Below, piece by piece: positions 1 to 8,305 of a stretch of DNA of 42,992 nucleotides. Both the position numbers and the translations under genes were made by a program. The notes beneath the pieces were generated by a model. That model ran no database searches. It had not been told where the DNA came from and was given only the letters and a program-made list of their open reading frames with translations. The DNA comes from Campylobacteraceae bacterium (GTDB taxonomy: Bacteria > Campylobacterota > Campylobacteria > Campylobacterales > Sulfurovaceae): contig JAMOOP010000075.1 in NCBI GenBank assembly GCA_027065385.1, forward strand, positions 1-42,992. Reading direction: 5' to 3'. Position 1 is the stretch's first letter, and each line of letters starts with the position of its first letter.

Positions 1-102
1 TTTTGTTATAATATGTGAAATTATAGCGTTTTTTTATTATATATAGATTAAAGTAGGAGTATATTTATAGCTTTATTTCTTAAATATCATTATTTTTTGC
101 TA

Positions 103-231
103 CTATTGAGATAAATATTTAAGACCAACATTATATAATCTTGCAGAGTAATAAGATAACTGTTTAACAATTTCAAGCTTTTTAGAACTGAGTTTTAATC
201 GGTTCTTTTGAGTTAGTATTATAGTTTTCAT
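103..231 (-). pseudogene. TnpB/OrfB (IS605-type) transposase, N-terminal remnant
   Basis: A 42-codon frame opens with ATG at 231 and reads MKTIILTQKNRLKLSS, then KKLEIVKQLSYYSARLYNVG. This looks like the N-terminus of OrfB/TnpB proteins of the IS200/IS605 group: a basic strand followed by a helix and the 'a-x-LYN-x-g' segment. A stop follows at once (103-105), and no zinc-finger or RuvC-like part is found in the remaining 102 bases, so only about a tenth of the protein is left. The identification rests on a short stretch and is moderate. A perfect promoter lies directly upstream. Confidence 0.5.
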
Positions 232-238
232 AATAAAT

Positions 239-267
239 ATTATATAATAATTATTATGTTATGTCAA
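239..267 (-). promoter_or_regulatory. Perfect consensus sigma-70 promoter facing the transposase remnant
   Basis: On the minus strand TTGACA (267-262) is followed after exactly 17 bases by TATAAT (244-239). The expected start of transcription is about 7 bases on, next to the ATG at 231, so a transcript would be nearly leaderless or would serve something other than translation. Campylobacterota promoters usually lack a recognisable -35 box, which makes this full match unusual here. Confidence 0.6.
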
Positions 268-300
268 TAACAAATTAAAATAAAGGAGAACGGCTCTTTT

Positions 301-344
301 CATCGTCCTTTTGTGCTTTGCACTTTCTTTGAGAAAGGACGATG
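301..344. repeat. Perfect 11-bp inverted repeat hairpin at the lipoprotein gene start
   Basis: CATCGTCCTTT (301-311) and AAAGGACGATG (334-344) are exact reverse complements around a 22-base loop that itself contains a small GTGC/GCAC stem. The right arm covers the ATG at 342. It could be the subterminal hairpin of the vanished IS605-type element, whose upstream end should lie here, or a translational control hairpin. A strong Shine-Dalgarno-like AAAGGAGA sits just upstream (282-289) but serves no open frame. Positions 1-102 show nothing beyond an extended -10 like motif (TGTTATAAT, 4-12). Confidence 0.6.
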
Positions 345-2042
345 TTTTTAAGCCTAAAATACTTAATGAAATATCGTACTACATTAATATTGTCATCTAT
401 TTTTTTTATTGGTTGTGCTGAAAAACATCAAATTAATATAGGGGAGATTACACTAAGTAATCAGAAAAATAGAGAAGAGTCTGTTGCAAAAGATAGATAT
501 ATGTCTTTTACACAAGAGTATTATGATAATAAAAAGTATCCAGTAAGTGAATACTGTGATGATAAAAGAGCAATACTTACAGATGATAAATTCTCTACAG
601 AGACATATCTAAAAATAACAAATGAAAGAACAAAACAGAACCGTGTAGGTAAATATCCTATATGGTTTTTAGTAAATGATGATGCTAAAAATATTCAATG
701 TGTAAAAAAGAGTGCAAATTTTATTAATGAAGAGCCATTTGTAGTAAGCAATAGCGATAAATTAACTCTAAAACTACTACAAAAAAATCAAGAAGAGAAA
801 AGAGTTCCTATTAGAGAATTGGGTGTTTTGATTGATTTTATTGGTTTAGTAGTTCCTCAAACTGCAAATTTTTTATTAAAAAGCAATAATATTATAAAAG
901 ACCCAAGAACAAGAGACTACTTAGATACTATGGAAAACGCTTTTAAAAATGGTGATTTAGATGGTACAAAAAGTAGAGATTTTACAACTAAAACAGCCTC
1001 TATTAAAGTAAAACTTTTTGTTCCACAAGATGATTTAAAGAAAAAAGAGTTAGGTTATATTCTTTTAAAACCAAAATATAGAACTACTCTCTCAACAGTT
1101 GATATAATTAAAGGTGTCCCAAACTTTAAATATATATTTACAAGCTCCGACCCTAGAATACAAGATATTATGAACTATCAATTAAAATCAAAGGGGCTTA
1201 CTGTAAAACAAGAGGTTGATAATTTTAAACATCTAGCAGATGAATATATTATAGATGCTTTAAGTACACTTAATGTTCACCTTCTAAATCGTTTTACAAG
1301 TTATGATAGAGGGTTAGTTTTAGCTTTAGCTTTAAGACAAAGTTCACTCTATAGAAAACTATCAAGAGCAGTAAGAAGAGGAGATGTAAAGAGAATAGAA
1401 GAGTATATGGAGATATTAAACAGTAAAAATAACCCTCTTCATGACTTAAGCAAACTTCTAAATCTAACTGGAATTGAGTATTATAAATTAATGTATAATG
1501 CAAATAGATTAATTAAACATACTCAAACAACAGAGGCACAAAGAGTAAAAGAGCAAGAGAGACTAAAAGAAGAAGAGACAAAAAGACAGATAGAACTTCA
1601 AGGAATTGAAAACTTCTTAAGACCAGTTGCTAGATGGAGTTATATTCCACAGATGTTTTCAAAAAATGCTAAAGTAATAGATACAGAGGGAAATAGCTAT
1701 ACAATAAGCGACCTACAGACTAAATATAATAGAAAAGATAGTGTACTCTCTTATGGTTGTTATACAAATTTACAAAATAGAATTCATGGTGTAAGTGTTC
1801 AAGATTATTTAATTCACCCAAACTATACAAATGGAATAAAATATAACTATATGGCAATATCTGTAGATAGAAACAGAACAATTAGCACATTTCTTTATAA
1901 TTTTAATTCAGATAATAATCTAAAAATACAAAATATTTTAATAGATAAAGATGGATATTTTATTATGAAAAATAGACTAAAAGAGGTTATAAACACTAAG
2001 AGAGCTAAGATGTGTTATAGGGATATTATATCTAATTTATAA
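342..2042 (+). CDS. Large putative lipoprotein of unknown function
   Basis: I do not recognise this 566-residue protein. It begins with a lipoprotein signal peptide: hydrophobic TTLILSSIFFIG followed by the lipobox Cys at residue 25, so it is probably anchored to a membrane in the envelope. The body is hydrophilic, with a Lys/Glu-rich likely coiled coil around residues 400-420 (ERLKEEETKRQIEL) and a Tyr/Asn-rich C-terminal domain with scattered cysteines. The start is uncertain. ATG 342 lies within a hairpin arm with AGGA only two bases upstream; ATG 366 gives a more typical signal peptide (MKYRTT...) but has no clear ribosome site. The 5' end abuts transposon debris and the gene has no operon partner, so it may be accessory. 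Confidence 0.6.
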   Translation: MFLSLKYLMKYRTTLILSSIFFIGCAEKHQINIGEITLSNQKNREESVAKDRYMSFTQEYYDNKKYPVSEYCDDKRAILTDDKFSTETYLKITNERTKQNRVGKYPIWFLVNDDAKNIQCVKKSANFINEEPFVVSNSDKLTLKLLQKNQEEKRVPIRELGVLIDFIGLVVPQTANFLLKSNNIIKDPRTRDYLDTMENAFKNGDLDGTKSRDFTTKTASIKVKLFVPQDDLKKKELGYILLKPKYRTTLSTVDIIKGVPNFKYIFTSSDPRIQDIMNYQLKSKGLTVKQEVDNFKHLADEYIIDALSTLNVHLLNRFTSYDRGLVLALALRQSSLYRKLSRAVRRGDVKRIEEYMEILNSKNNPLHDLSKLLNLTGIEYYKLMYNANRLIKHTQTTEAQRVKEQERLKEEETKRQIELQGIENFLRPVARWSYIPQMFSKNAKVIDTEGNSYTISDLQTKYNRKDSVLSYGCYTNLQNRIHGVSVQDYLIHPNYTNGIKYNYMAISVDRNRTISTFLYNFNSDNNLKIQNILIDKDGYFIMKNRLKEVINTKRAKMCYRDIISNL

Positions 2043-2043
2043 C

Positions 2044-2129
2044 ATAAGTACCTATCCAAAATTAATTTCATAAGCTTTATCTGAACCATAAGAACAAAGA
2101 ACTTTATCAATATAAGTACCTATCCAAAA
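2044..2129. repeat. Pair of 18-bp direct repeats
   Basis: ATAAGTACCTATCCAAAA occurs at 2044-2061 and again, exactly, at 2112-2129 (period 68 bp). On the minus strand the sequence between the copies reads as open codons (IDKVLCSYGSDKAYEINFG, stop at 2052), so this may be the tail of a decayed gene duplicated by slippage or a mobile-element scar. Confidence 0.6.
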
Positions 2130-2193
2130 GATTATTATATTATGTCAGTTCATCTTTTAGCACAAGCTGTTAGAAAGAGCTATTATAGAAGAT

Positions 2194-2211
2194 AGAGGTT
2201 AACTAACCTCT
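2194..2211 (+). terminator. Hairpin followed by T-run
   Basis: AGAGGTTA (2194-2201) pairs with TAACCTCT (2204-2211), followed on the plus strand by TTT. It overlaps the mfd stop codon and could end transcription from the lipoprotein gene side. The two-base loop is too tight to form as written, so the real stem is probably 7 bp. Confidence 0.4.
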
Positions 2212-5189
2212 TTTAAATAACTCATAGCAGTAGCAATTAAATCATCATCATCTCTACTAAAAGATTTTAATACAACTCTAGCTCTATTATCAGCAAACTC
2301 TATAAAAACTCTCTCTTTTGCATTTGCTATTTTGGTTATTTTTTTATCTCTTGCTAGAACTTTCATAACCATTACATCTATAAACTGTCTTGAAGTTACA
2401 TCTAGTTTTCCAAATCTATCTGCTATCTCTTTTTCTATCTCATAAATTTCAGCTGTTGTTTTAGCTTGTGATAGTCTTCTATATAGTTCTAATCTTAATC
2501 TATCTTCTTCTATTAACTCATCATTCAGATAGGCATCAATAGTTAATTTTATATCAACTTGAAAATCTTCATCTTCCTCTTTACTCTCTCCACTAAGCTC
2601 TCTTATGGCATCTTCTAACATTCTAAGATATAAAGAGTAACCTATCTGTTTTATATGTCCAGATTGAGCCTCTCCTATAATATTTCCCCCACCTCTTATT
2701 TCTAAATCGTGAAATGCTAAAACAGCCCCACTTCCTAAATCTGAATGTGATTCTAGTGCTAAGAGTCTCTTTTTAGCATTTTCACTTAGATTATCTTTAT
2801 CTTCTACCATAAAATAACAATACCCCTCTTTTCCTCCTCTTCCGACTCTTCCTCTTAATTGGTGTAAATCGGCTATTCCAAATCTATCTGCACCATCAAC
2901 TATCATTGTATTGGCATTTGGAATATGAATTCCAGACTCTACTATAGAGGTTGATAACATAACATCATACTCTCCCTCTTCAAATTTCATCATATCTTTT
3001 TCTATTACGAGAGCTGATATTTTGGAGTGTAAAACTGATATTCTAAGTTTTGGCATAAGTTTTTGGAGTACTTCTTTTTTATGCTCAATCTCTGCAATAG
3101 AGTTAAATACATAAAAAATCTGTCCTCCTCTTCTAAGTTCTCTTGTTATTGCCTCTTTAATAATCTTTTTATTATAACTTTTAACAAAGGTTCTAACACC
3201 TTGTCTATCAATAGGTGGAGTTAAAATTTCAGAAAATGTTTTTACTTTTGATAGTGCCATATTAAGGCTTCTTGGAATTGGAGTTGCTGACATTGAAAGA
3301 AGATGCACATTTACAGCTATCTCTTTTAGTGCCTCTTTCTGTTTTACTCCAAATTTATGCTCCTCATCTATAATAATAAAAGCTAATTTTTTAAATTTAG
3401 CTTTTAAAAGTGCATGAGTTCCCACTACCATATCTATACTACCCTCTTCTAAACCTTTAAGTAGTGCTGTTTTCTCTTTTCCTTTTGTAAATCTATCTAA
3501 TTTTCCTATTTTTATATTATACTCTTTAAATCTCTCCTGCATACTTTTAAAGTGTTGAGAACTAAGCAGAGTAGTTGGTGCTACTATCATAGATTGATAC
3601 CCATTTTTCCATGCTATAAACATTCCATTCATAGCAACTTCTGTTTTACCAAATCCAACATCAGCAGATAAAAGTCTATCCATCATTTTACCACTACTCA
3701 TATCTTTTAGCATACTATTAATAGCCTCTTCTTGGTCTTGGGTATGGATAAATCCTGCATTACTCATAAAGATTTGATGTTCTATTAAATCTCTTTTTAA
3801 AATAATCCCTTTTTTCAGATGTCTTTGGGCTGATATATTAATAATCTGTGATGCAATAGCAAAGAGTTTCTCTTTTACTTTACTTTTTAATCTTTTAAAA
3901 CTGGCTTTACCCATTTTATCTAAAATAGGTAATCCTCCACTATCTGCCACATATCTATCTATTACATTTAGGTTCTCAACAGGAATTAAAAGCATATCTT
4001 CATTTTGATACTCTATTAAAACAAACTCCCTTTTTGAACCTAATACTACTCTTCTCTCAACTCCTCTAAATAGTCCAACTCCATGATTTTCATGAACTAC
4101 AAAATCACCAACTTTAAGTTCATCTAAAATAATAGATGCCTTTTTGACTCTTTTTCTTTTAGCCTCTTTATTTAGAGAGATTATTACCTCTTTGTCCGAT
4201 ATTAGATTTACTATAATATCTTTATATACTATATTAATATTTTCAAATGACTCTAACTCACTACCTCTAATAACAGACTCATTTTTAGCAATAATGGTTA
4301 TCTTTTTATAACTATTTGATTTTATAATAGCATTTGGGTTAATAACCTCTAACTCTCTAAACTCTTTAGCATAAGGCACTATAGGCAGATTAAAATTATC
4401 TTTAGAGATTAATGGAGTATCTAAGCTATATATCTCTTCTAACTCTTCATTTATATTAGAAAGCAGTATAGGATTAAATAGATTTAAATAGTTTTCTCCT
4501 AAATTATCTAAATACCAAAAACCTAAACTATCTATATCTTTTATAAAAGTATCTAATTTACTTAAATTTACTCTTTTTTGCCAACTATTATATTCACTCT
4601 CTTCTAAAGCTAATTTAGCAGGAATTATATCTATTCTCTCTAACTCATCTTTTTTACTCTTTTGTGTATCAATAGAAAATTCTCTAATAGACTCTATCTC
4701 TTCATCAAACAGAGAAATTCTATATGCACTATATCCACCCAAAGGAAAAATATCAATAATATCACCACGAAAAGAGACTTCACCCTTTTGTGTAACTATA
4801 TCCACAAAACTATATCCCCAATGGTAGAGTCTATCTTTTAACTTATTTAGATTAATAGTTGAAGCAAATTCAAGCTCTATTTTAGAAAAAAATTTCTCTT
4901 TTGGAAGATGAAATAAAAGTGTACGAATAGGAGAAATTAAAAGCTTTTTATCTTTACAACTAAAATATTTATAAAGAGCTTCAAGGAGTTCATAAAATTC
5001 CATTTGAAAGGAACGCAAATCATCACCAAAAGAGAGTCTTAAATCAGGAAGTATAAAAGATTTATAATGAAGTAAAGTAGAGGTATCAGCAGTTTTTATA
5101 GCCTCTTTATCATTTTTACAAATGAGTAGAAGCTTATTAGAAGAGGTATCTTTATTTAAAAGATACTCATATATATCGTTTTGTCTCAT
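2199..5189 (-). CDS. mfd: Transcription-repair coupling factor Mfd
   Basis: Mfd is a DNA translocase that pushes RNA polymerase stalled at a lesion off the template and recruits UvrA. The 996-residue length suits the short Campylobacterota form. In order: a UvrB-like N-terminal region; the RNA polymerase-binding domain ('DFVVHENHGVGLFRG', about residue 360); helicase Walker A 'SADVGFGKTEVA' (about 511); the DEEH box 'IIDEEHKFG' (about 610); 'SMSATPIPRSL'; the 'HQLRGRVGRGG' motif VI (about 783); and the TRCF C-terminal domain. The ATG lies 11 bp after the bactofilin stop, so the two form an operon. mfd beside bactofilin is also seen in Helicobacter pylori. No oddities were seen. Confidence 0.97.
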   Translation of the reverse strand: MRQNDIYEYLLNKDTSSNKLLLICKNDKEAIKTADTSTLLHYKSFILPDLRLSFGDDLRSFQMEFYELLEALYKYFSCKDKKLLISPIRTLLFHLPKEKFFSKIELEFASTINLNKLKDRLYHWGYSFVDIVTQKGEVSFRGDIIDIFPLGGYSAYRISLFDEEIESIREFSIDTQKSKKDELERIDIIPAKLALEESEYNSWQKRVNLSKLDTFIKDIDSLGFWYLDNLGENYLNLFNPILLSNINEELEEIYSLDTPLISKDNFNLPIVPYAKEFRELEVINPNAIIKSNSYKKITIIAKNESVIRGSELESFENINIVYKDIIVNLISDKEVIISLNKEAKRKRVKKASIILDELKVGDFVVHENHGVGLFRGVERRVVLGSKREFVLIEYQNEDMLLIPVENLNVIDRYVADSGGLPILDKMGKASFKRLKSKVKEKLFAIASQIINISAQRHLKKGIILKRDLIEHQIFMSNAGFIHTQDQEEAINSMLKDMSSGKMMDRLLSADVGFGKTEVAMNGMFIAWKNGYQSMIVAPTTLLSSQHFKSMQERFKEYNIKIGKLDRFTKGKEKTALLKGLEEGSIDMVVGTHALLKAKFKKLAFIIIDEEHKFGVKQKEALKEIAVNVHLLSMSATPIPRSLNMALSKVKTFSEILTPPIDRQGVRTFVKSYNKKIIKEAITRELRRGGQIFYVFNSIAEIEHKKEVLQKLMPKLRISVLHSKISALVIEKDMMKFEEGEYDVMLSTSIVESGIHIPNANTMIVDGADRFGIADLHQLRGRVGRGGKEGYCYFMVEDKDNLSENAKKRLLALESHSDLGSGAVLAFHDLEIRGGGNIIGEAQSGHIKQIGYSLYLRMLEDAIRELSGESKEEDEDFQVDIKLTIDAYLNDELIEEDRLRLELYRRLSQAKTTAEIYEIEKEIADRFGKLDVTSRQFIDVMVMKVLARDKKITKIANAKERVFIEFADNRARVVLKSFSRDDDDLIATAMSYLKEVS

Positions 5190-5200
5190 TTAAATATTAT

Positions 5201-5617
5201 TTAGTATCCTATTTTTTTAGGTTTTACAATATGAACATCTTGCATATTATCTGGTGTTACTCTACCTGAAACTATTTTAGTCTCGCCCTCAAATACAGCA
5301 TTTGGCTCAATTACAATATTATTTACAACTACATCACCATAAACTTTACCATAAGGCATAATATCTATAACTTCACCTGTAAAATTACCTCTAAATTCAC
5401 CTGAAACTAGTAGTTTTTGAGCTTGTATCTCACCCATTACTCTACCACTTTTTCCAACGACAACTTCACTACGAGATAGAATATTACCCTCAAGTTCCCC
5501 ATTAATGAGAATATTTCCATCACATCTTATCTCGCCCTTTATTGCTGTACCTGGGGTGATGATACTTGCCGAATTCATCTGTACCGTTTTTTTCTTTTTT
5601 TTACCAAAAAAAGCCAT
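5201..5617 (-). CDS. Bactofilin (polymer-forming cytoskeletal protein)
   Basis: Bactofilins are small beta-helical proteins that polymerise without nucleotide and scaffold cell-wall enzymes; the H. pylori member CcmA helps set helical cell shape. This 138-residue protein has the expected basic tail (MAFFGKKKKKT) and then repeated short beta-strand turns with regularly spaced Gly and hydrophobics (IKGEIRCDGNILINGELEGN, KSGRVMGEIQAQKLLVSGEF). It is preceded by a clear AAGGAG ribosome site. It is the first gene of a two-gene unit with mfd. The M23 peptidase genes (csd1/csd2) that accompany ccmA in H. pylori are not found on either side here. Confidence 0.93.
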   Translation of the reverse strand: MAFFGKKKKKTVQMNSASIITPGTAIKGEIRCDGNILINGELEGNILSRSEVVVGKSGRVMGEIQAQKLLVSGEFRGNFTGEVIDIMPYGKVYGDVVVNNIVIEPNAVFEGETKIVSGRVTPDNMQDVHIVKPKKIGY

Positions 5618-5852
5618 TGTTTCTCCTTATTGAAAACTCACTTAATAGTGAATATTATAGCCAATTATTATTTATATTTGAAGTAAATTTTTTTTAATAA
5701 AGCTCTCAACTATAAAAAATAGACCAAATAGTATATATTTTTAATTTTTTTTAACATTTTAAAACATTTCAGATTTTATAGATAATTCTCTTAATTTTTC
5801 TTTTATTTCTTTAAAATCTATATCAATAATAGAGACAATATTATTAGTACTA

Positions 5853-6227
5853 TTAAGATTTAATAAACTCTTTCCCTGGTTTCCAGTCAATATAGACACT
5901 ATCTTTAAAATCTAATCTAGGTGCTTTTATAAAAACAGCTTTAAAAGGTTTATCGCTAGTTTTATTAAAGTAGTGTGCTTCTCCTTGGCTACATATTAAA
6001 TAGTCTCCTGCTTTTAAAGCTACTAACTTCCCATTAACCCAAGCATCACACTCACCTTCAAGTGCTAAAAAAGACTCCTCTTGATATTCATGTTTATGAC
6101 ATGGGTGTTCTTCATTTGGAGTAATTACCACTATTCCCATATCGACATTGGTTGTTCCATCTGTTAAGTATTTTGGTTCATGAGTTTTAAATCTATATTC
6201 ATCTTTATTTTCATTTGTTAAGTGCAT
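5853..6227 (-). CDS. Cupin-domain protein
   Basis: A single-domain cupin of 124 residues. Motif 1 carries the metal ligands 'HPCHKHEYQEES' and motif 2 the 'GEAHYF' His, with the linking 'GDYLICSQ' turn. Small cupins of this kind include sugar isomerases and epimerases as well as binding proteins; the sequence does not say which. It lies 13 bp downstream of the broken autoinducer-2 kinase and is the last gene of the aldolase-lsrK-cupin operon, so it probably acts on the same sugar-like substrate. Its own frame is intact although the kinase is dead. Confidence 0.85.
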   Translation of the reverse strand: MHLTNENKDEYRFKTHEPKYLTDGTTNVDMGIVVITPNEEHPCHKHEYQEESFLALEGECDAWVNGKLVALKAGDYLICSQGEAHYFNKTSDKPFKAVFIKAPRLDFKDSVYIDWKPGKEFIKS

Positions 6228-6240
6228 TTTTTATCCTTTT

Positions 6241-7037
6241 TTAAACTGCTGGTGCTTTCCACATTGAGGTGGTTAATTTTCTATCTACAAGTTTTAACTG
6301 CTCTTTATAAATCTCTTGCCAATTCTCTTTTATATCACTATATTTTTGATAGTTTTGGATATTTGGTTCAATCTCTCTATCCCACTTTACCAATTTTTTA
6401 GAAGCTTCCTCTATAGAGCTATAAACTCCTAAAGCAACACCACAAAGCATAGCACCACCTAAAGAAGTTGCCTCTTTTACTACGGGGATTTTAACTCTTT
6501 TTCCCGTACTATCTGCTAAAATCTGTGACCACAATTTCCCTTTACTAGCTCCACCTGCAAATGTTATAGTATCACTATTTACTTCTGAAAACTTAGAGAT
6601 ATTTTCTAAATTAATACTACTTACAATACAAGCATTCTCCTCTAAACTTCTAAACATAGAGGCACGATTACATATATTTGGGTCAATAGATAGGTTTATA
6701 AAAGATGGGGAGGCGTGATACCACTTTCCATATTTCATAATATCACTAAAGATTGGAACTATTCCATAAGAGCCAATAGGTATATCTTTAGCTTTCTCTT
6801 CTAATATAGTGTAAACATCAACCCTCACGCATACTAGAAGCTGTAATAGCTTTTATCTCCTTAGCATCTACAAACTAAGTTCCAATTATTTTTAAAATCA
6901 AAACTCATAGAGTTTTCAATTCCATCTTCACTTAAATGAATCCACTCCTCTTGTGCTACCCCTAACTGATTACCTAACTCATTAAATATTACAGCTCTTA
7001 CACTTCCTGTTCCTGCATCTATTGTCATAAAATACAT
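6241..7037 (-). pseudogene. lsrK: Autoinducer-2 kinase LsrK, broken by two deletions
   Basis: LsrK is an FGGY-family kinase that phosphorylates autoinducer-2 (DPD) in the cytoplasm. Three pieces remain, in order. The first begins at ATG 7037 (2 bp after the aldolase stop, with AAGGA upstream) and reads 'MTIDAGTGSVRAVIFNELGN' to '...NNWNLVCRC' and a stop. A shifted frame then gives 'DAKEIKAITASSMREG' and a stop. A third frame (6241-6828) begins 'VDVYTILEEKAK' and runs through 'WYHASPSFINLSIDP', 'FAGGASKGKLWSQILAD' and 'IPVVKEAT' to 'TTSMWKAPAV', closely matching the C-terminus of E. coli LsrK as I recall it. A small deletion follows the first piece, and about 250 residues, including the central catalytic region, are lost between the second and third. 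The protein cannot be active. Confidence 0.9.
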
Positions 7038-7038
7038 A

Positions 7039-8175
7039 CTATTTTCCTTGAAGTTTCATTTGCTCTAACTCCCAATATTCCATATAGAAGCTATCCTCTT
7101 TACTAATACTTTTATATCCCCCAAATCTTTTAGCATCTATCATAGCTTTTATAGTGTGATTATTTATATCTTCTATAATCTTAGCCTCTTTATCATCTCT
7201 TCCAAAACTAATAGTTCCAAAATCTTTTAAAACAGCCCAGTTTGGAGCAGGATTTAACATAACCTCTTCACCACTACTATACTCTTCAAAGTACTCTATA
7301 TAATCTTGGATATATCTCTCTAACTCTTTTTCATAATCATCTTCAAATATAATAGGAACTCTTTTTGTTCTTATTATATGTTCAGGAGTTAAAACACCCT
7401 TTTGACTAAGTTCCGTATCCTCTTTTGATGCAAATCTTCTAGCCACTGCTGATTGATTTACTCTCATTACAATATCATGACCTTTAGCCTTAGATACAAT
7501 CTCTTTTATCTTAGTTAAATTATGCTTTTTTTTCTTTTTAGATTTTTTAATATATCTTTCAGCCATTGATACAGCCTCTATCATATTATCATAGCTCTCT
7601 TTTGCACTATTAGCAAATGTAAAAATGCCGTGATTGTGTAAAATAATCCCCTTTATACTATCCCAATCAATCTCTTCAGTCATATTATATACCATTTTAG
7701 AGAGTAAAAATCCTGGCATAATATAGGGTACTATTAAATAATCTTTATAAATCTCCTCAATTAGCTCCTCACCTCTATTTGAGTTTGATATAGTAACCAT
7801 TGCATCGGCGTGTGTATGGTCAACAAATTTATAAGGTATCAGTGCATGTAGTATTGCCTCTATTGATGGATTTGGAGCATTTTTATCACTAAGAGCCTCT
7901 TTTTGATACTTTACCATATCACTATCACTTAATCTCTCATTAGATAGAAGTTTAATTAGTTCAATGGTTTTAACGGGAGAAAATCCCTCTTTTTCAATAG
8001 TAGCTAAATCCCAACCACTCCCTTTAACATAAAGTATATCATCTATCTTAACAGATGTATTCCCTCCACCATGTAAAACTAAACTACTATTACCTCCTAA
8101 AAGTCTTGATGTATATACTCTTAACTCTAAATCGTTTAACTCTTTTGCTATTTTTGTACTATATAAATTTTTCAT
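7039..8175 (-). CDS. Class II aldolase/adducin-family protein (RhaE-type aldolase half)
   Basis: A 378-residue protein matching the aldolase half of the bifunctional aldolase/short-chain dehydrogenase family. Motifs: 'GGGNTSVK' near residue 37, the Zn-binding 'HTHADAM' and 'LHNHGIFTF', and a C-terminal 'EYWELEQMKLQGK', which in fused relatives leads into the dehydrogenase half. Here the protein simply stops and no dehydrogenase gene follows. Such enzymes cleave phosphorylated deoxy sugars such as rhamnulose phosphate. As the first gene of an operon with lsrK, the likely substrate is a phosphorylated sugar-like compound; a role with phospho-AI-2 is inference. The -10 box is so close to the ATG that the mRNA is probably leaderless. 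Confidence 0.85.
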   Translation of the reverse strand: MKNLYSTKIAKELNDLELRVYTSRLLGGNSSLVLHGGGNTSVKIDDILYVKGSGWDLATIEKEGFSPVKTIELIKLLSNERLSDSDMVKYQKEALSDKNAPNPSIEAILHALIPYKFVDHTHADAMVTISNSNRGEELIEEIYKDYLIVPYIMPGFLLSKMVYNMTEEIDWDSIKGIILHNHGIFTFANSAKESYDNMIEAVSMAERYIKKSKKKKKHNLTKIKEIVSKAKGHDIVMRVNQSAVARRFASKEDTELSQKGVLTPEHIIRTKRVPIIFEDDYEKELERYIQDYIEYFEEYSSGEEVMLNPAPNWAVLKDFGTISFGRDDKEAKIIEDINNHTIKAMIDAKRFGGYKSISKEDSFYMEYWELEQMKLQGK

Positions 8176-8181
8176 AGTGCG

Positions 8182-8190
8182 ATTATAGCA
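8182..8190 (-). promoter_or_regulatory. Extended -10 promoter of the aldolase-lsrK-cupin operon
   Basis: TGCTATAAT on the minus strand (8190-8182) is a full extended -10 element. Only six bases separate it from the aldolase ATG (8175), which puts the expected start of transcription at or next to the start codon. No Shine-Dalgarno sequence is present. No good -35 box was found. Confidence 0.55.
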
Positions 8191-8226
8191 AATATAAAAT
8201 TTATGGACTCTTTGAAATATTTATAT

Positions 8227-8275
8227 AAAAATGATTATCATCTAATTAATATTTAAGTTGATATTCATTATCATT
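8227..8275. promoter_or_regulatory. Two Fur boxes between the aldolase and porin genes
   Basis: AAATGATTATCATCT (8228-8242) and AGTTGATATTCATTATCATT (8256-8275) both resemble the Fur consensus (GATAATGATAATCATTATC). The second overlaps a plausible porin promoter: TTGATA (8258-8263), 16 bases, then TATAAA (8280-8285). Iron-bound Fur would be expected to shut off the porin and feo genes, and perhaps to influence the divergent aldolase promoter. Confidence 0.65.
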
Positions 8276-8305
8276 CTCCTATAAAAACAGTAAGGGGTTA
8301 TAAAA

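Noticed and set aside
2143-2196. Plus-strand mini-frame starting MSVHLLAQAVRKSYYRR
   Set aside because: 17 codons only, no ribosome site, and no convincing match to IS200-type transposases or known small proteins.
5755-5870. Short minus-strand frame after the cupin ending 'KEKLRELSIKSEMF'
   Set aside because: It has no start codon or ribosome site and is only about 40 codons of Lys/Ile-rich sequence; it could be a fossil but gives no family match.
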